Shown here: positions 47,103 through 54,581 of the stretch, piece by piece
How the letters are laid out: each line of letters begins with the position of its first letter
Position numbering within the stretch: position 1 is the first letter of the stretch
Origin: JAABSX01 sp964480455
GTDB lineage: Bacteria; Bacteroidota; Bacteroidia; Cytophagales; Microscillaceae
Length of the DNA stretch: 61,035 nt
Reading direction: 5' to 3'
Assembly (NCBI GenBank): GCA_964480455.1
Contig: CAYZQI010000008.1
Location: forward strand, 1-61,035
Made by a program: the position numbers and the translations under genes
The notes under the pieces: generated by a model
The model's database searches: none
Told to the model about the DNA's origin: nothing
Seen by the model: the letters and a program-made list of their open reading frames with translations, nothing else

Positions 47103-47137
47103 TTTGCTTTAGGTAATCAAAATTACTAATAATTTTG
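47103..47137 (+). promoter_or_regulatory. Candidate gyrB promoter
   Basis: TTTG at 47103-47106 and TAATTTTG at 47130-47137 resemble the Bacteroidota -33/-7 pair. The spacing of 23 bp is slightly longer than usual. The gyrB ATG is 28 bp further on. Confidence 0.35.
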
Positions 47138-47164
47138 TATCTTTACATGTTAAAAATATGAATT

Positions 47165-49138
47165 ATGAGTGAAATAATAGAGAACGGACATTTGGAAGTA
47201 GCTTCCGAATATTCAGCGGATAATATCCGTGCCCTCGAGGGGCTAGAAGCAGTACGTATGCGACCTTCTATGTATATTGGTGATGTAGGTACAAGAGGTT
47301 TGCATCATTTAATCTGGGAAGTAGTAGATAACTCTATTGACGAAGCCCTCGTAGGGCATTGCGATTTAATAGAAGTAGAAATACACCCCGGTAATTCTAT
47401 CACGGTACGTGATAACGGACGTGGGATACCTACTGGTTTACACAAGTCAGGAAAATCAGCCTTAGAAGTAGTAATGACTGTGCTACATGCAGGAGGTAAA
47501 TTTGATAAAAAAACCTATCAGGTTTCAGGTGGTTTACACGGCGTAGGCATTTCTTGTGTAAATGCACTTTCCAAAAAACTCATTGCCACTGTCCACCGTG
47601 AGGGAAAAATCTTCCAGCAAGAGTACCATATCGGTGTACCACAAGACGACATACAAATCACAGGTGAAAGTAATAAAACAGGTACTATTATTAGTTTTTT
47701 ACCTGATGATGGCATCTTCAATACCTTAGAATACAAATATGAAACAGTATCAAAGCGTTTGCGTGAGTTGGCTTTTCTGAATAAAGGAATTAGACTCACA
47801 CTGAAAGACCTACGACCTGAATCTGTTGACGAAAATGGAAACCCTCCTTATGAAGAATTCTTCTCAGAGGGTGGCCTAAAAGAATTTGTAAGCTACCTTG
47901 ACTCTACTCGACAACCCATTATCCCCGAGCCCATCTATGTAGAAAAAGAAGATGGAGAAGTGCCCGTACAAGTAGCTATTCTATACAATAGTTCTTACTC
48001 GGAAAATGTATTCTCCTATGTAAATAATATCAATACACATGAAGGAGGCACACACATCGCAGGATTTAGAAGTGCACTGACACGCACCCTGAAAACTTAT
48101 GCTGATAAAACAGGCATGCTCGAGAAAGCAAAAGTAGAGGTAACGGGTGATGATTTTAGAGAAGGACTTACCGCAGTTATCTCTGTAAAAGTAGCCGAGC
48201 CACAGTTTGAAGGGCAAACCAAAACCAAGCTAGGCAACTCTGATGTACGAGGCTTTGTGGACAGTGCTACCAGCGAAGTATTAGGCACTTTCTTAGAAGA
48301 AAACCCCAAAGAAGCACGTGCCATTGTGCAAAAAGTGATATTGGCAGCACAAGCCCGACACGCCGCACGCAAAGCACGTGAAATGGTACAGCGCAAAAAT
48401 GTGATGGGGGGGAGTGGCTTGCCTGGTAAACTTGCCGACTGCTCAGATACCGACCCCGAAAAGTGTGAACTTTACCTGGTAGAGGGAGACTCTGCGGGAG
48501 GCTCTGCCAAACAAGGCCGAAACCGTGTATTCCAAGCCATTCTACCCCTGAGAGGTAAAATCTTGAATGTAGAAAAAGCACAAGAATACCGCATCTATGA
48601 CAATGAAGAAATCAAAAATATGATTACAGCTCTTGGTGTAAGCTTTGGTACAGATGAAGACGATAAAGCCCTTAACCTCAGAAAGTTACGCTATCACAAG
48701 ATTATCATTATGACAGATGCTGATGTGGACGGAAGCCATATCAGAACCCTAATCCTTACTTTTTTCTTCCGCTACATGCGCGCCCTCATTGAGCAAGGCT
48801 ATCTCTACATAGCACAGCCTCCTTTTTACCTTGTCAAAAAGGGAAAAGAACAACGCTACTGCTGGACAGATGCCGAACGTGATGTAGCCATCAAAGAACT
48901 TGCAAAAGGTGGAAAAGAAGAATCTGTACACGTACAGCGTTACAAAGGATTGGGAGAAATGAACCCTGAACAGCTTTGGGAAACTACCATGAACCCCGAA
49001 AACAGAAATCTTAAGCAAGTGAGCATAGATGATGCAGCAGGGTCAGATTATCTCTTCTCTATGCTCATGGGCGATGAAGTAGCTCCACGCAGAGAGTTTA
49101 TAGAAAAGAACGCCAAGTATGCCAACATAGATACCTAG
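47165..49138 (+). CDS. gyrB: DNA gyrase subunit B
   Basis: The ATPase subunit of gyrase, which introduces negative supercoils. The 657-residue protein has the GHKL ATP site (VVDNSIDEA, RDNGRGIPTG, GGLHGVGISCVNALS), the transducer domain, and the TOPRIM region EGDSAGGSAKQGRNRV with MTDADVDGSHIRTL. The C-terminal RRxFI element (APRREFIEKN) ends the protein. The nearby DnaA-box-rich region suggests gyrB sits beside the origin, as is common. Confidence 0.97.
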   Translation: MSEIIENGHLEVASEYSADNIRALEGLEAVRMRPSMYIGDVGTRGLHHLIWEVVDNSIDEALVGHCDLIEVEIHPGNSITVRDNGRGIPTGLHKSGKSALEVVMTVLHAGGKFDKKTYQVSGGLHGVGISCVNALSKKLIATVHREGKIFQQEYHIGVPQDDIQITGESNKTGTIISFLPDDGIFNTLEYKYETVSKRLRELAFLNKGIRLTLKDLRPESVDENGNPPYEEFFSEGGLKEFVSYLDSTRQPIIPEPIYVEKEDGEVPVQVAILYNSSYSENVFSYVNNINTHEGGTHIAGFRSALTRTLKTYADKTGMLEKAKVEVTGDDFREGLTAVISVKVAEPQFEGQTKTKLGNSDVRGFVDSATSEVLGTFLEENPKEARAIVQKVILAAQARHAARKAREMVQRKNVMGGSGLPGKLADCSDTDPEKCELYLVEGDSAGGSAKQGRNRVFQAILPLRGKILNVEKAQEYRIYDNEEIKNMITALGVSFGTDEDDKALNLRKLRYHKIIIMTDADVDGSHIRTLILTFFFRYMRALIEQGYLYIAQPPFYLVKKGKEQRYCWTDAERDVAIKELAKGGKEESVHVQRYKGLGEMNPEQLWETTMNPENRNLKQVSIDDAAGSDYLFSMLMGDEVAPRREFIEKNAKYANIDT

Positions 49139-49219
49139 CCATTGAAAATTTTGTCGGAGGAATTTTTATAAAAGATTCCTCTGGCAAAATCTGTACAAAT
49201 CATTTTAACCTTTGCCCGT

Positions 49220-49286
49220 TAAGAAAAGTGTAAATTATGAGTAATGAAATGTGATTTTTTTAAAGCTCTCACTACCAGTAACTTAT
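49220..49286 (+). repeat. Dispersed repeat A, copy 3
   Basis: TAAGAAAAGTGTAAATTATG, ATGAAATGTGATTTTTTTAA, GCTCTCACTACCAG and ACTTAT align with the copies at 119-187 and 6201-6268. It lies between gyrB and the first palindrome-bearing paralog. Confidence 0.7.
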
Positions 49287-49321
49287 GATGTGAAGTAACC
49301 AAAATTATTATTTGCATGTTT

Positions 49322-50143
49322 CTAATAAATCCCCTCCAAAAATTTGAAAAGTTCCTTTGCTGTCTGAATATCTTGCCTAGAGAGTAAAAACCATTCTCCC
49401 CTGATTTGCTTTTTTTGAAATAATCTTTTAAGTAAATTCTCCCAAGTAAGCGCAAGGTTTTCGCTAGGAAACAATTTAGAACTCACAAGTTCTAAATTAC
49501 TCCCTCCGTCCTCTAGCCGTCTCTGCCTGAAGTTTGGATCTATACTTTTCCCAATCTTAAACTCATTCGTACCTTCTTTTCTCATAATATACACATAGGC
49601 ATGTCTTTCTTCAATTTCATAGGGCTGATACAAGGTACGTTCTAACTTATCCACACGCCCAGATAGATTGTGGATAAGTTCCTCAATTAAAGTATGTTTT
49701 TTATTTATCTTGGTATTAAGTGCATCAAGGTATTGATGGATTCTTAACTCAAATTTTTTCAATTCTTGCTTGGTTACGTATTCTTCTTTCTTCTCTAACT
49801 CCCTGATAATCAAATCCTCTGCCCAATCTCTAAATAGCCTCGCTCTCTCTGATTTAATAAAAAAGCCTAAACGGATTACACCGCGTTTTGTCCAAAAGGT
49901 CTGGATATGTGCTATTCCGCCTCTCGGATTAGCGTAACAATTTGTTACGCTAATAAAGTGTTTATCTTCTTCAAAATCTCTTGCATTTCTACTCTTATGA
50001 TTTCTAATTACTTCCTCTGATACTCCATACCCTTCAGCCACAAGTTTGGTTTCCATTAGCCATTCGTGGGTTTCGTGGGGTCTTACATAAAGGATAAGCC
50101 CTTCAAATTGAGTTTCTATCAAGATTTGTTGAGGATTTTGCAT
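49322..50143 (-). CDS. Palindrome-bearing Bro-N-like/GIY-YIG protein, paralog 1 (full length)
   Basis: A 273-residue protein from the ATG at 50143 (MQNPQQILIE); a longer frame from 50209 is possible. The N-terminal domain (about 8-115) resembles Bro-N phage-antirepressor domains: WLMETKLVAEGYGVSEEVIR as helix-turn-helix-like region, a variable loop, then the conserved FWTKRGVIRLGFF and RLFRDWAEDL. A charged coiled coil follows (about 118-175). The C-terminus is a T5orf172/MUG113-type GIY-YIG nuclease domain (AYVYIMRK, FKIGKSIDP, catalytic-type Arg and the Glu in WENLLKRLF, GEWFLL). The loop is encoded by a 27-bp palindrome. The combination suggests a DNA-binding, possibly DNA-cutting regulator. 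Confidence 0.8.
   Translation of the reverse strand: MQNPQQILIETQFEGLILYVRPHETHEWLMETKLVAEGYGVSEEVIRNHKSRNARDFEEDKHFISVTNCYANPRGGIAHIQTFWTKRGVIRLGFFIKSERARLFRDWAEDLIIRELEKKEEYVTKQELKKFELRIHQYLDALNTKINKKHTLIEELIHNLSGRVDKLERTLYQPYEIEERHAYVYIMRKEGTNEFKIGKSIDPNFRQRRLEDGGSNLELVSSKLFPSENLALTWENLLKRLFQKKQIRGEWFLLSRQDIQTAKELFKFLEGIY
49647..49677. promoter_or_regulatory. Inverted DnaA-box pair inside paralog 1
   Basis: TTATCCACA (49647-49655), 13 bp, TGTGGATAA (49669-49677). Both are perfect DnaA boxes. They encode part of the coiled-coil motif LIHNLSGRVDK. Confidence 0.6.
49928..49954. repeat. Gene-embedded palindrome, paralog 1 (27 bp)
   Basis: Arms ATTAGCGTAACAA and TTGTTACGCTAAT around a single central base. 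Within the coding strand it spells the peptide S-V-T-N-C-Y-A-N, and the centre falls on the second base of the Asn codon. Confidence 0.97.
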
Positions 50144-50252
50144 TGGATTAAAGTTTAAATTTTGATATAAATGTATGCTGAATGTAGCATATAGTTTTGA
50201 AATAAACAAATTTTATAATTTTTTTTTCACAAAAATCTGAAATAAATTCAAC

Positions 50253-50567
50253 TTAATCCTCTGCCCAATCTCTAAATAGCCTCGCTCTCTCTGATTTAAT
50301 AAAAAAGCCTAAACGGATTACACCGCGTTTTGTCCAAAACACAATATTTCTTCTTTGCCCTGACTTCACAATTTGTGAAGTCAGCCAATGTGTTCCTACA
50401 ATTAATTCTTCTTGATTTCTCTTCTTATGGTTAGAAATAACATTGGCTTCAACTCCATAACCCTTTGCAACCAAGTTTGACTCGAGCAGCCATTCGTGTG
50501 TATAATCAGGATAAACAATCAGATACAAATCTTTGAAGCAAACCTCTTTTATAATTTTTGTTTCCAT
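50253..50567 (-). CDS. Palindrome-bearing Bro-N-like protein, paralog 2 (short form)
   Basis: About 104 residues from the ATG at 50567. It has only the DNA-binding domain: WLLESNLVAKGYGVEANVIS, the variable loop, then FWTKRGVIRLGFF and RLFRDWAED followed by a stop. The N-terminus (METKIIKEVCFKDLYLIVYP) is diverged from the other paralogs. The last coding segment is nearly identical to those of paralogs 1 and 3-5. It lacks the coiled coil and GIY-YIG domain. It lies directly upstream of paralog 1 and may be a natural short regulator or a truncated copy. Confidence 0.7.
   Translation of the reverse strand: METKIIKEVCFKDLYLIVYPDYTHEWLLESNLVAKGYGVEANVISNHKKRNQEELIVGTHWLTSQIVKSGQRRNIVFWTKRGVIRLGFFIKSERARLFRDWAED
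50360..50384. repeat. Gene-embedded palindrome, paralog 2 (25 bp)
   Basis: Arms CTGACTTCACAA and TTGTGAAGTCAG around one central base. It encodes L-T-S-Q-I-V-K-S. The centre falls on the same codon as in the other paralogs (here Ile), but on its first base. Confidence 0.96.
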
Positions 50568-50638
50568 TCTTTTTTGTTTTTTAGTTGGGCAAATATAATA
50601 AAATGTCTTTATAAAGACATTTTGAAACAAAATTTTTT

Positions 50639-50836
50639 TTATTCTTTCTCTTTTTTCTCAAAAAAAAGTTTCAACAGCATGCTTATGGATTTTGAAATCT
50701 TTGCCCCATTCTCATATTCGCTTAGTTTAGTTCTTGTAATTCCCGTTTCTTTACTCAGTTCTAATTGAGTCATTTTATACTTCTTTCTTAATTCTTTTAA
50801 GTTTTTGCCTGTAAAATCTATATTATCTATACTCAT
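50639..50836 (-). CDS. XRE-type helix-turn-helix protein 1
   Basis: A 65-residue Cro/CI-type regulator consisting of little more than the HTH: LKELRKKYKMTQLELSKETG, then ITRTKLSEYENGAKISKSIS. The second such gene at 60022-60222 shares the opening MSxDNxxFTGxxLKELRKKY, so the two are paralogs. It lies among the palindrome-bearing genes on the same strand and probably regulates them. No antitoxin-toxin partner is evident next to it. Confidence 0.82.
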   Translation of the reverse strand: MSIDNIDFTGKNLKELRKKYKMTQLELSKETGITRTKLSEYENGAKISKSISMLLKLFFEKKEKE

Positions 50837-50956
50837 ATTTCTATTTTTTGCGTGAAGATACTAATATAAGTACACCTATCAAAGACATTGACTATATCTG
50901 TTAAGTGTGAGTTCAAATCATTTTCCCGTAATCCCTATTCGCTCAACCCTAGCAGA

Positions 50957-51280
50957 TTAATTTTCCTTCTCTAAGTCCCTGAACATCAAATCCTCTGCCC
51001 AATCTCTGAATAGCCTCGCTCTCTCCGATTTAATAAAAAAGCCTAAACGGATTACACCGCGTTTTGTCCAAAAAGTAATATCTTCACCAACGTTACTATT
51101 AGTAACAGTGATGTAATGTTTATTCAAGAATAATTCATCACTCTTATTCATTTTATGTTTGCAAATGTTATTTTCTACAACATCATATCCCTCAGCCACA
51201 AGTCTAGTTTCCATCAGCCAAGTATGTTTTTCGTGGGGTCTTACATAAAGTATAAGCCCTTCAAATTGAGTTTCTATCAA
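50957..51280 (-). pseudogene. Palindrome-bearing Bro-N-like protein, paralog 3 (degraded short form)
   Basis: The expected leader begins at an ATG at 51301, but its fifth codon is TAA where other copies have CAA (MQNP then stop). The remaining frame can only start at a TTG (51280). It covers the DNA-binding domain (WLMETRLVAEGYDVVENNIC, FWTKRGVIRLGFF, RLFRDWAEDLMFRDLEKEN) and then ends, with no GIY-YIG domain. Its palindrome is the shortest of the perfect ones (15 bp). This looks like a decaying copy, though reinitiation at TTG is possible. Confidence 0.65.
51092..51106. repeat. Gene-embedded palindrome, paralog 3 (15 bp core, reduced)
   Basis: Arms GTTACTA and TAGTAAC around one base. The outer pairs are mismatched, so it appears eroded compared with its paralogs. 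It encodes V-T-N-S-N and is centred on the second base of the same Asn codon. Confidence 0.85.
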
Positions 51281-51351
51281 GATTTGTTAAGGATTTTGCA
51301 TTGGATTGAAGCATTAAATGCTAAATAAAAAATCACTACGAAAAGAGTATT

Positions 51352-52167
51352 TTAATGATTTCTTTCAAATGCTTTTGCAAGGTCTATAATAAGGGCGACC
51401 TCTGCTGGTAAAAACGCAAACCACTCTCCTTTGATTTGCCTACTTGCAAAATAGTTTTTAAAGGTAGCCTCCCATAGCAAAGCCTGTGCTTCGCTTTTGA
51501 ATCGGATAGTAGCAAGAAGTTCAAATGATTCGTTGGCAGCTTCAAAGTCAGCTATTCGTCCGAGCGGGTCTATGCTTTTCCCGAGTTTGTATTCGTTTTT
51601 ACCAACTTTTCTTATCAAATAAACATAAGCAGCACGCTCCTCAATTTGATGCGGTTTGAAAAGATGAGCTTCTATTTTATCCACACGTATCGTGAGTTTG
51701 TGGATAAGTTCTTTAACCTCAATATGATTTCTATTGATTTTGTCATTCAAGGCATCTAAGTAGTTAAACATTCGCTTTTCCAAATTTACAATGGCATTTA
51801 AGTAATGATTCTGTTCCTCCCTTTTCTCTAACTCCCTGATAATCAAATCCTCTGCCCAATCTCTGAATAGCCTCGCTCTCTCTGATTTAATAAAAAAGCC
51901 TAAACGGATTACACCGCGTTTTGTCCAATATGTATTTATCCTTCTTAGTCCACCAGCGTCAGTAATACTGACGCTGGTAAAATGCTTATTCTCGATTAAT
52001 TCATCAATACTTTTTCTTTTATGTTCTCTAATTGTACTTTCACTTACTCCATACCCTTCAGCCACAAGTCTAGTTTCCATCAGCCAAGTATGTTTTTCGT
52101 CGGGTCTTACATAAAGGATAAGCCCTTCAAATTGAGTTTCTATGAGGATTTGTTGAGGATTTTGCAT
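51352..52167 (-). CDS. Palindrome-bearing Bro-N-like/GIY-YIG protein, paralog 4 (full length)
   Basis: A 271-residue protein from the ATG at 52167 (MQNPQQILIE); a longer frame extends to 52233. The DNA-binding domain has WLMETRLVAEGYGVSESTIR, the variable loop, YWTKRGVIRLGFF and RLFRDWAEDLIIREL. A coiled coil (about 110-175) follows, then the GIY-YIG domain (AYVYLIRK, YKLGKSIDP, WEATFKNYF, GEWFAF). Its helix residues S-E-S-T-I-R-E-H and its palindrome both differ from those of paralog 1. Confidence 0.8.
   Translation of the reverse strand: MQNPQQILIETQFEGLILYVRPDEKHTWLMETRLVAEGYGVSESTIREHKRKSIDELIENKHFTSVSITDAGGLRRINTYWTKRGVIRLGFFIKSERARLFRDWAEDLIIRELEKREEQNHYLNAIVNLEKRMFNYLDALNDKINRNHIEVKELIHKLTIRVDKIEAHLFKPHQIEERAAYVYLIRKVGKNEYKLGKSIDPLGRIADFEAANESFELLATIRFKSEAQALLWEATFKNYFASRQIKGEWFAFLPAEVALIIDLAKAFERNH
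51677..51707. promoter_or_regulatory. Inverted DnaA-box pair inside paralog 4
   Basis: TTATCCACA (51677-51685), 13 bp, TGTGGATAA (51699-51707), both perfect. The position relative to the gene matches the pair in paralog 1, but the 13-bp spacer differs. Confidence 0.6.
51952..51978. repeat. Gene-embedded palindrome, paralog 4 (27 bp)
   Basis: Arms ACCAGCGTCAGTA and TACTGACGCTGGT around one base. It encodes T-S-V-S-I-T-D-A-G, centred on the second base of the Ile codon that aligns with Asn in the others. Confidence 0.97.
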
Positions 52168-52201
52168 TGGATTAAAGTTTAAATTTTGATATAAATGCAT
52201 C

Positions 52202-52603
52202 CTAAATATAGCAGATATTTTTGAAATAGGCAAATTTCATAAAGGTTTTTTCACAAAAATCTGAAATAAATTCAACCCAATCCTCTGCCCAGTCTCTGAA
52301 TAGCCTCGCTCTCTCTGATTTAATAAAAAAGCCTAAACGGATTACACCGCGTTTTGTCCAGAAGGTTTTCAAAGAGCCGCCTTGACCAACGGTGCCAGTA
52401 TTTTTGGCACCGATAAAATGCTTTTCTTCAGTTAATTCATCTTTATGAAGTCTTTTATGTTCCCTGATGGTTTTTTCAGTTACTCCATATCCTTCAGCCA
52501 CAAGTCTAGTTTCCATCAGCCAAGTATATTTTTCGTGGGGTCTTACATAAAAGATAAGCCCTTCAAATTGAGTTTCTATCAAGATTTGTTGAGAATTTTG
52601 CAT
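52202..52603 (-). CDS. Palindrome-bearing Bro-N-like protein, paralog 5 (short form)
   Basis: A 133-residue frame from ATG (MQNSQQILIE). It has the DNA-binding domain (WLMETRLVAEGYGVTEKTIR, FWTKRGVIRLGFF, RLFRDWAED), then runs into 25 unrelated residues (WVEFISDFCEK and onward) read from what is intergenic DNA behind paralog 2. The GIY-YIG part is missing. The segment between it and paralog 4 is similar to that between paralogs 2 and 1, so the short-plus-full pair was duplicated. Functional status is uncertain. Confidence 0.68.
   Translation of the reverse strand: MQNSQQILIETQFEGLIFYVRPHEKYTWLMETRLVAEGYGVTEKTIREHKRLHKDELTEEKHFIGAKNTGTVGQGGSLKTFWTKRGVIRLGFFIKSERARLFRDWAEDWVEFISDFCEKTFMKFAYFKNICYI
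52390..52412. repeat. Gene-embedded inverted repeat, paralog 5 (imperfect centre)
   Basis: Arms CGGTGCCA (52390-52397) and TGGCACCG (52405-52412) with a 7-base non-palindromic centre. It encodes G-A-K-N-T-G-T and is centred on the second base of the same Asn codon as in the other copies. Confidence 0.9.
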
Positions 52604-52864
52604 AGGGTTAGGTACATTTAGGGTGTATTTCTAAATTCAATCATTTATAACAGTAAAACAATACTATTCCAGAATAAAATTTTTCATTAAAATAAGATAG
52701 CATGCTATTATAGCTGTCCCAAAACTTTTAAATACAATAAAAAAGACTTTTTGACGCAAAAACTATTAAATTTTAAAAGTAAAGAATGTTATTATTTTTA
52801 TTTTATTAATAATAACATTTTTCTTATAATTGTTGTACTACATCTTTAGAATGATGCTAAATTT

Positions 52865-52880
52865 ATGACTACTCAGTCAT
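52865..52880. promoter_or_regulatory. TetR-like operator candidate 1
   Basis: ATGACT-ACTC-AGTCAT, an inverted repeat with a 4-base centre, typical in form of TetR-family operators. The second copy is centred 35 bp away. Confidence 0.5.
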
Positions 52881-52898
52881 AAAATAAATGATTAATTT

Positions 52899-52916
52899 AA
52901 TGACTGATTAGTCATT
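52899..52916. promoter_or_regulatory. TetR-like operator candidate 2
   Basis: AATGACT-GATT-AGTCATT, with the same arms as candidate 1. It ends five bases before the SDR stop codon, so it is downstream of that gene rather than at its promoter. Confidence 0.5.
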
Positions 52917-52920
52917 TCAC

Positions 52921-53778
52921 TTAAATTTTAGCAATTTCTAAACTCATTTCCCAAAGTTTTTTTGCTTTGAGGTCGTCTTTAGCATCTCTACTGATACTTT
53001 TTATTTGTGACTTAGAAAAATACTCACCCGTGATATTGGCTACTTCGGGGTTTGTTGCAAGAAAAATAGAAGTCTCAGCACCCTGCTGAGGAGTAAGTAA
53101 AAAGCGTTTTCCTATACTGAGCAGTGTTTCAAACCAACCTATGCTGTCTTTACCAAAGTTAGTAGCTACCGCGCCTGGGTGCACACTATTCGCAGTAACT
53201 TGGGTACTCTTAAGCTGCCGAGCCAATTCACGTGTAAACCATATATTGCATAGCTTTGAAATACTGTATGCCTTCAAACTTGTGTATCCTTTGTTAAGTT
53301 GCAAGTTAGTTAATTCTACATTACTCACAAATCTATGTGCCTCAGAAGATACATTGATGATGCGTCCTTGCGAAGCTGCTTTGAGTGCATCAAGAAGGTA
53401 GTGTGTAAAAATAAAATATCCCATGTGATTGACGGCGAAAGTTTTTTCTAAGCCTTCAGAGGTTACCTCTCGATAACTTTTGGCTATAAAACCCGCATTA
53501 TTAATTAAGACATCAATGACTGAATATTTTGCGGCAATTTCTTGTGCTACTCGCTTGGTGTCATTCATAGAAGAAAAATCTGCCAAAAAAATATCAATCT
53601 GTTCATTCTTTGTTTTTTGGATAATCTCTTGCTTGGATGTCTCAGCTTTCTCAGCATTTCGGCAGACCATAACAAGTCTTGCTCCTTTGCGTGCTAGTGC
53701 AAGTGCAGTGTAAAAGCCAATGCCTGAATTAGCTCCCGTGATGATACAAATTTTGTTTTCCATATTAAATATACTCAT
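52921..53778 (-). CDS. Short-chain dehydrogenase/reductase (retinol-dehydrogenase-like)
   Basis: About 285 residues from the ATG at 53778; a TTG further upstream is unlikely. The classical SDR features are the TGANSGIG cofactor motif near the start, NNAG in the middle, and the catalytic Ser and Y-x3-K (SSEAH then AYSISK). The sequence INVSSEAHR is typical of the RDH-like subgroup. The substrate is unknown. It is separated from the paralog array by TetR-operator-like palindromes. Confidence 0.88.
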   Translation of the reverse strand: MSIFNMENKICIITGANSGIGFYTALALARKGARLVMVCRNAEKAETSKQEIIQKTKNEQIDIFLADFSSMNDTKRVAQEIAAKYSVIDVLINNAGFIAKSYREVTSEGLEKTFAVNHMGYFIFTHYLLDALKAASQGRIINVSSEAHRFVSNVELTNLQLNKGYTSLKAYSISKLCNIWFTRELARQLKSTQVTANSVHPGAVATNFGKDSIGWFETLLSIGKRFLLTPQQGAETSIFLATNPEVANITGEYFSKSQIKSISRDAKDDLKAKKLWEMSLEIAKI

Positions 53779-54581
53779 ATTATTTAGTGTTGTCTTCAAA
53801 CAACATTGTAAGTGCTTATGTGTTTAGCACAAGCCAAAACTATGAAGCATTCATCTCAAACATAATCCTTATCATAAGATCATAAGACAATCATAGGACA
53901 CTGCTTTAAGGTTCTTCTAGAGAAGATAAAAAAACTTTAAAAAAATGATGAAAACAACATTTCTTTATTTAGAAAAAATGTGGATAACTATGTGCATAAG
54001 CCAAGAATTTATCCACATTAACAAAGCTCCCCTTGTGGATAAAGAAAAATTGGCACGCAGGTTCAAAAAATTGATTTTCCACAAAGCAAAAAAAAACTGT
54101 GGATAAATGGCTTTTTTCTGTGGATAAGTGCCTTGTTTATCCACTTTTTTCGTTGATAATTAAGCACTTAATGTGGGTTACTTTTAGAGGTGTGCAAAAC
54201 CTTCAACTTATACACGAACTATACACAGACTTATCCACTCAAAAGTAGTGTTTATCCACGCTCATATTTTAAGCATAATTGCTAATTAACTGTGGATAAC
54301 CTTGTGGATATGTTTATAAATAGTTGTTTTACAAAGTTATAATAATTCTCAATATTTGAACAAAAAAAAAGGGTAGGTAAAATAGTAATTTTTAATCCAT
54401 TTATCCACCTCATGATGATAATAACCATGAATATATAAATAATATATTAATTAATGATTACTGGAATGTTAAGTTTTAACACTCTGCTTGCATTAAAAGT
54501 TATTGAACTGAGAATTTTTAGTACATTTGAAAAGCTCATTTATTTTATCTAATTTAGAGGTTTATAAAAAAAAAGATTGCT
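53779..54581. other. Long gene-free region holding the putative origin
   Basis: 803 bp with no gene between a minus-strand SDR and a plus-strand TPR gene. The left 200 bp probably has the SDR promoter. The rest is the DnaA-box array at 53979-54480. Confidence 0.8.
53979..54480. other. Putative replication origin (oriC): DnaA-box array plus AT-rich DNA
   Basis: Six perfect DnaA boxes (TTATCCACA or its complement) lie at 53979, 54009, 54034, 54098, 54119 and 54291 (start positions). One-mismatch boxes lie at 53991, 54075, 54137, 54231, 54252, 54303 and 54401. The boxes occur in both orientations. The right end (about 54410-54470) is nearly pure A/T, with runs such as AATATATAAATAATATATTA, suitable as an unwinding element. 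No gene overlaps. A cluster this dense is what an origin looks like; gyrB is 5 kb away. dnaA itself is not in the window. Confidence 0.85.

Larger units (their letters stand above)
52604..52920. other. Intergenic region with two TetR-operator-like palindromes
   Basis: 317 bp of AT-rich DNA between the SDR gene end and paralog 5. It contains the palindromes at 52865-52880 and 52899-52916. Nothing else is recognised. Confidence 0.55.

Noticed and set aside
49322..52603. CRISPR-like array or prophage
   Set aside because: Repeated blocks are protein-coding and hundreds of bases apart, and no spacer-repeat periodicity or cas gene is present. No phage structural, packaging or integrase genes accompany the Bro-N-like genes.
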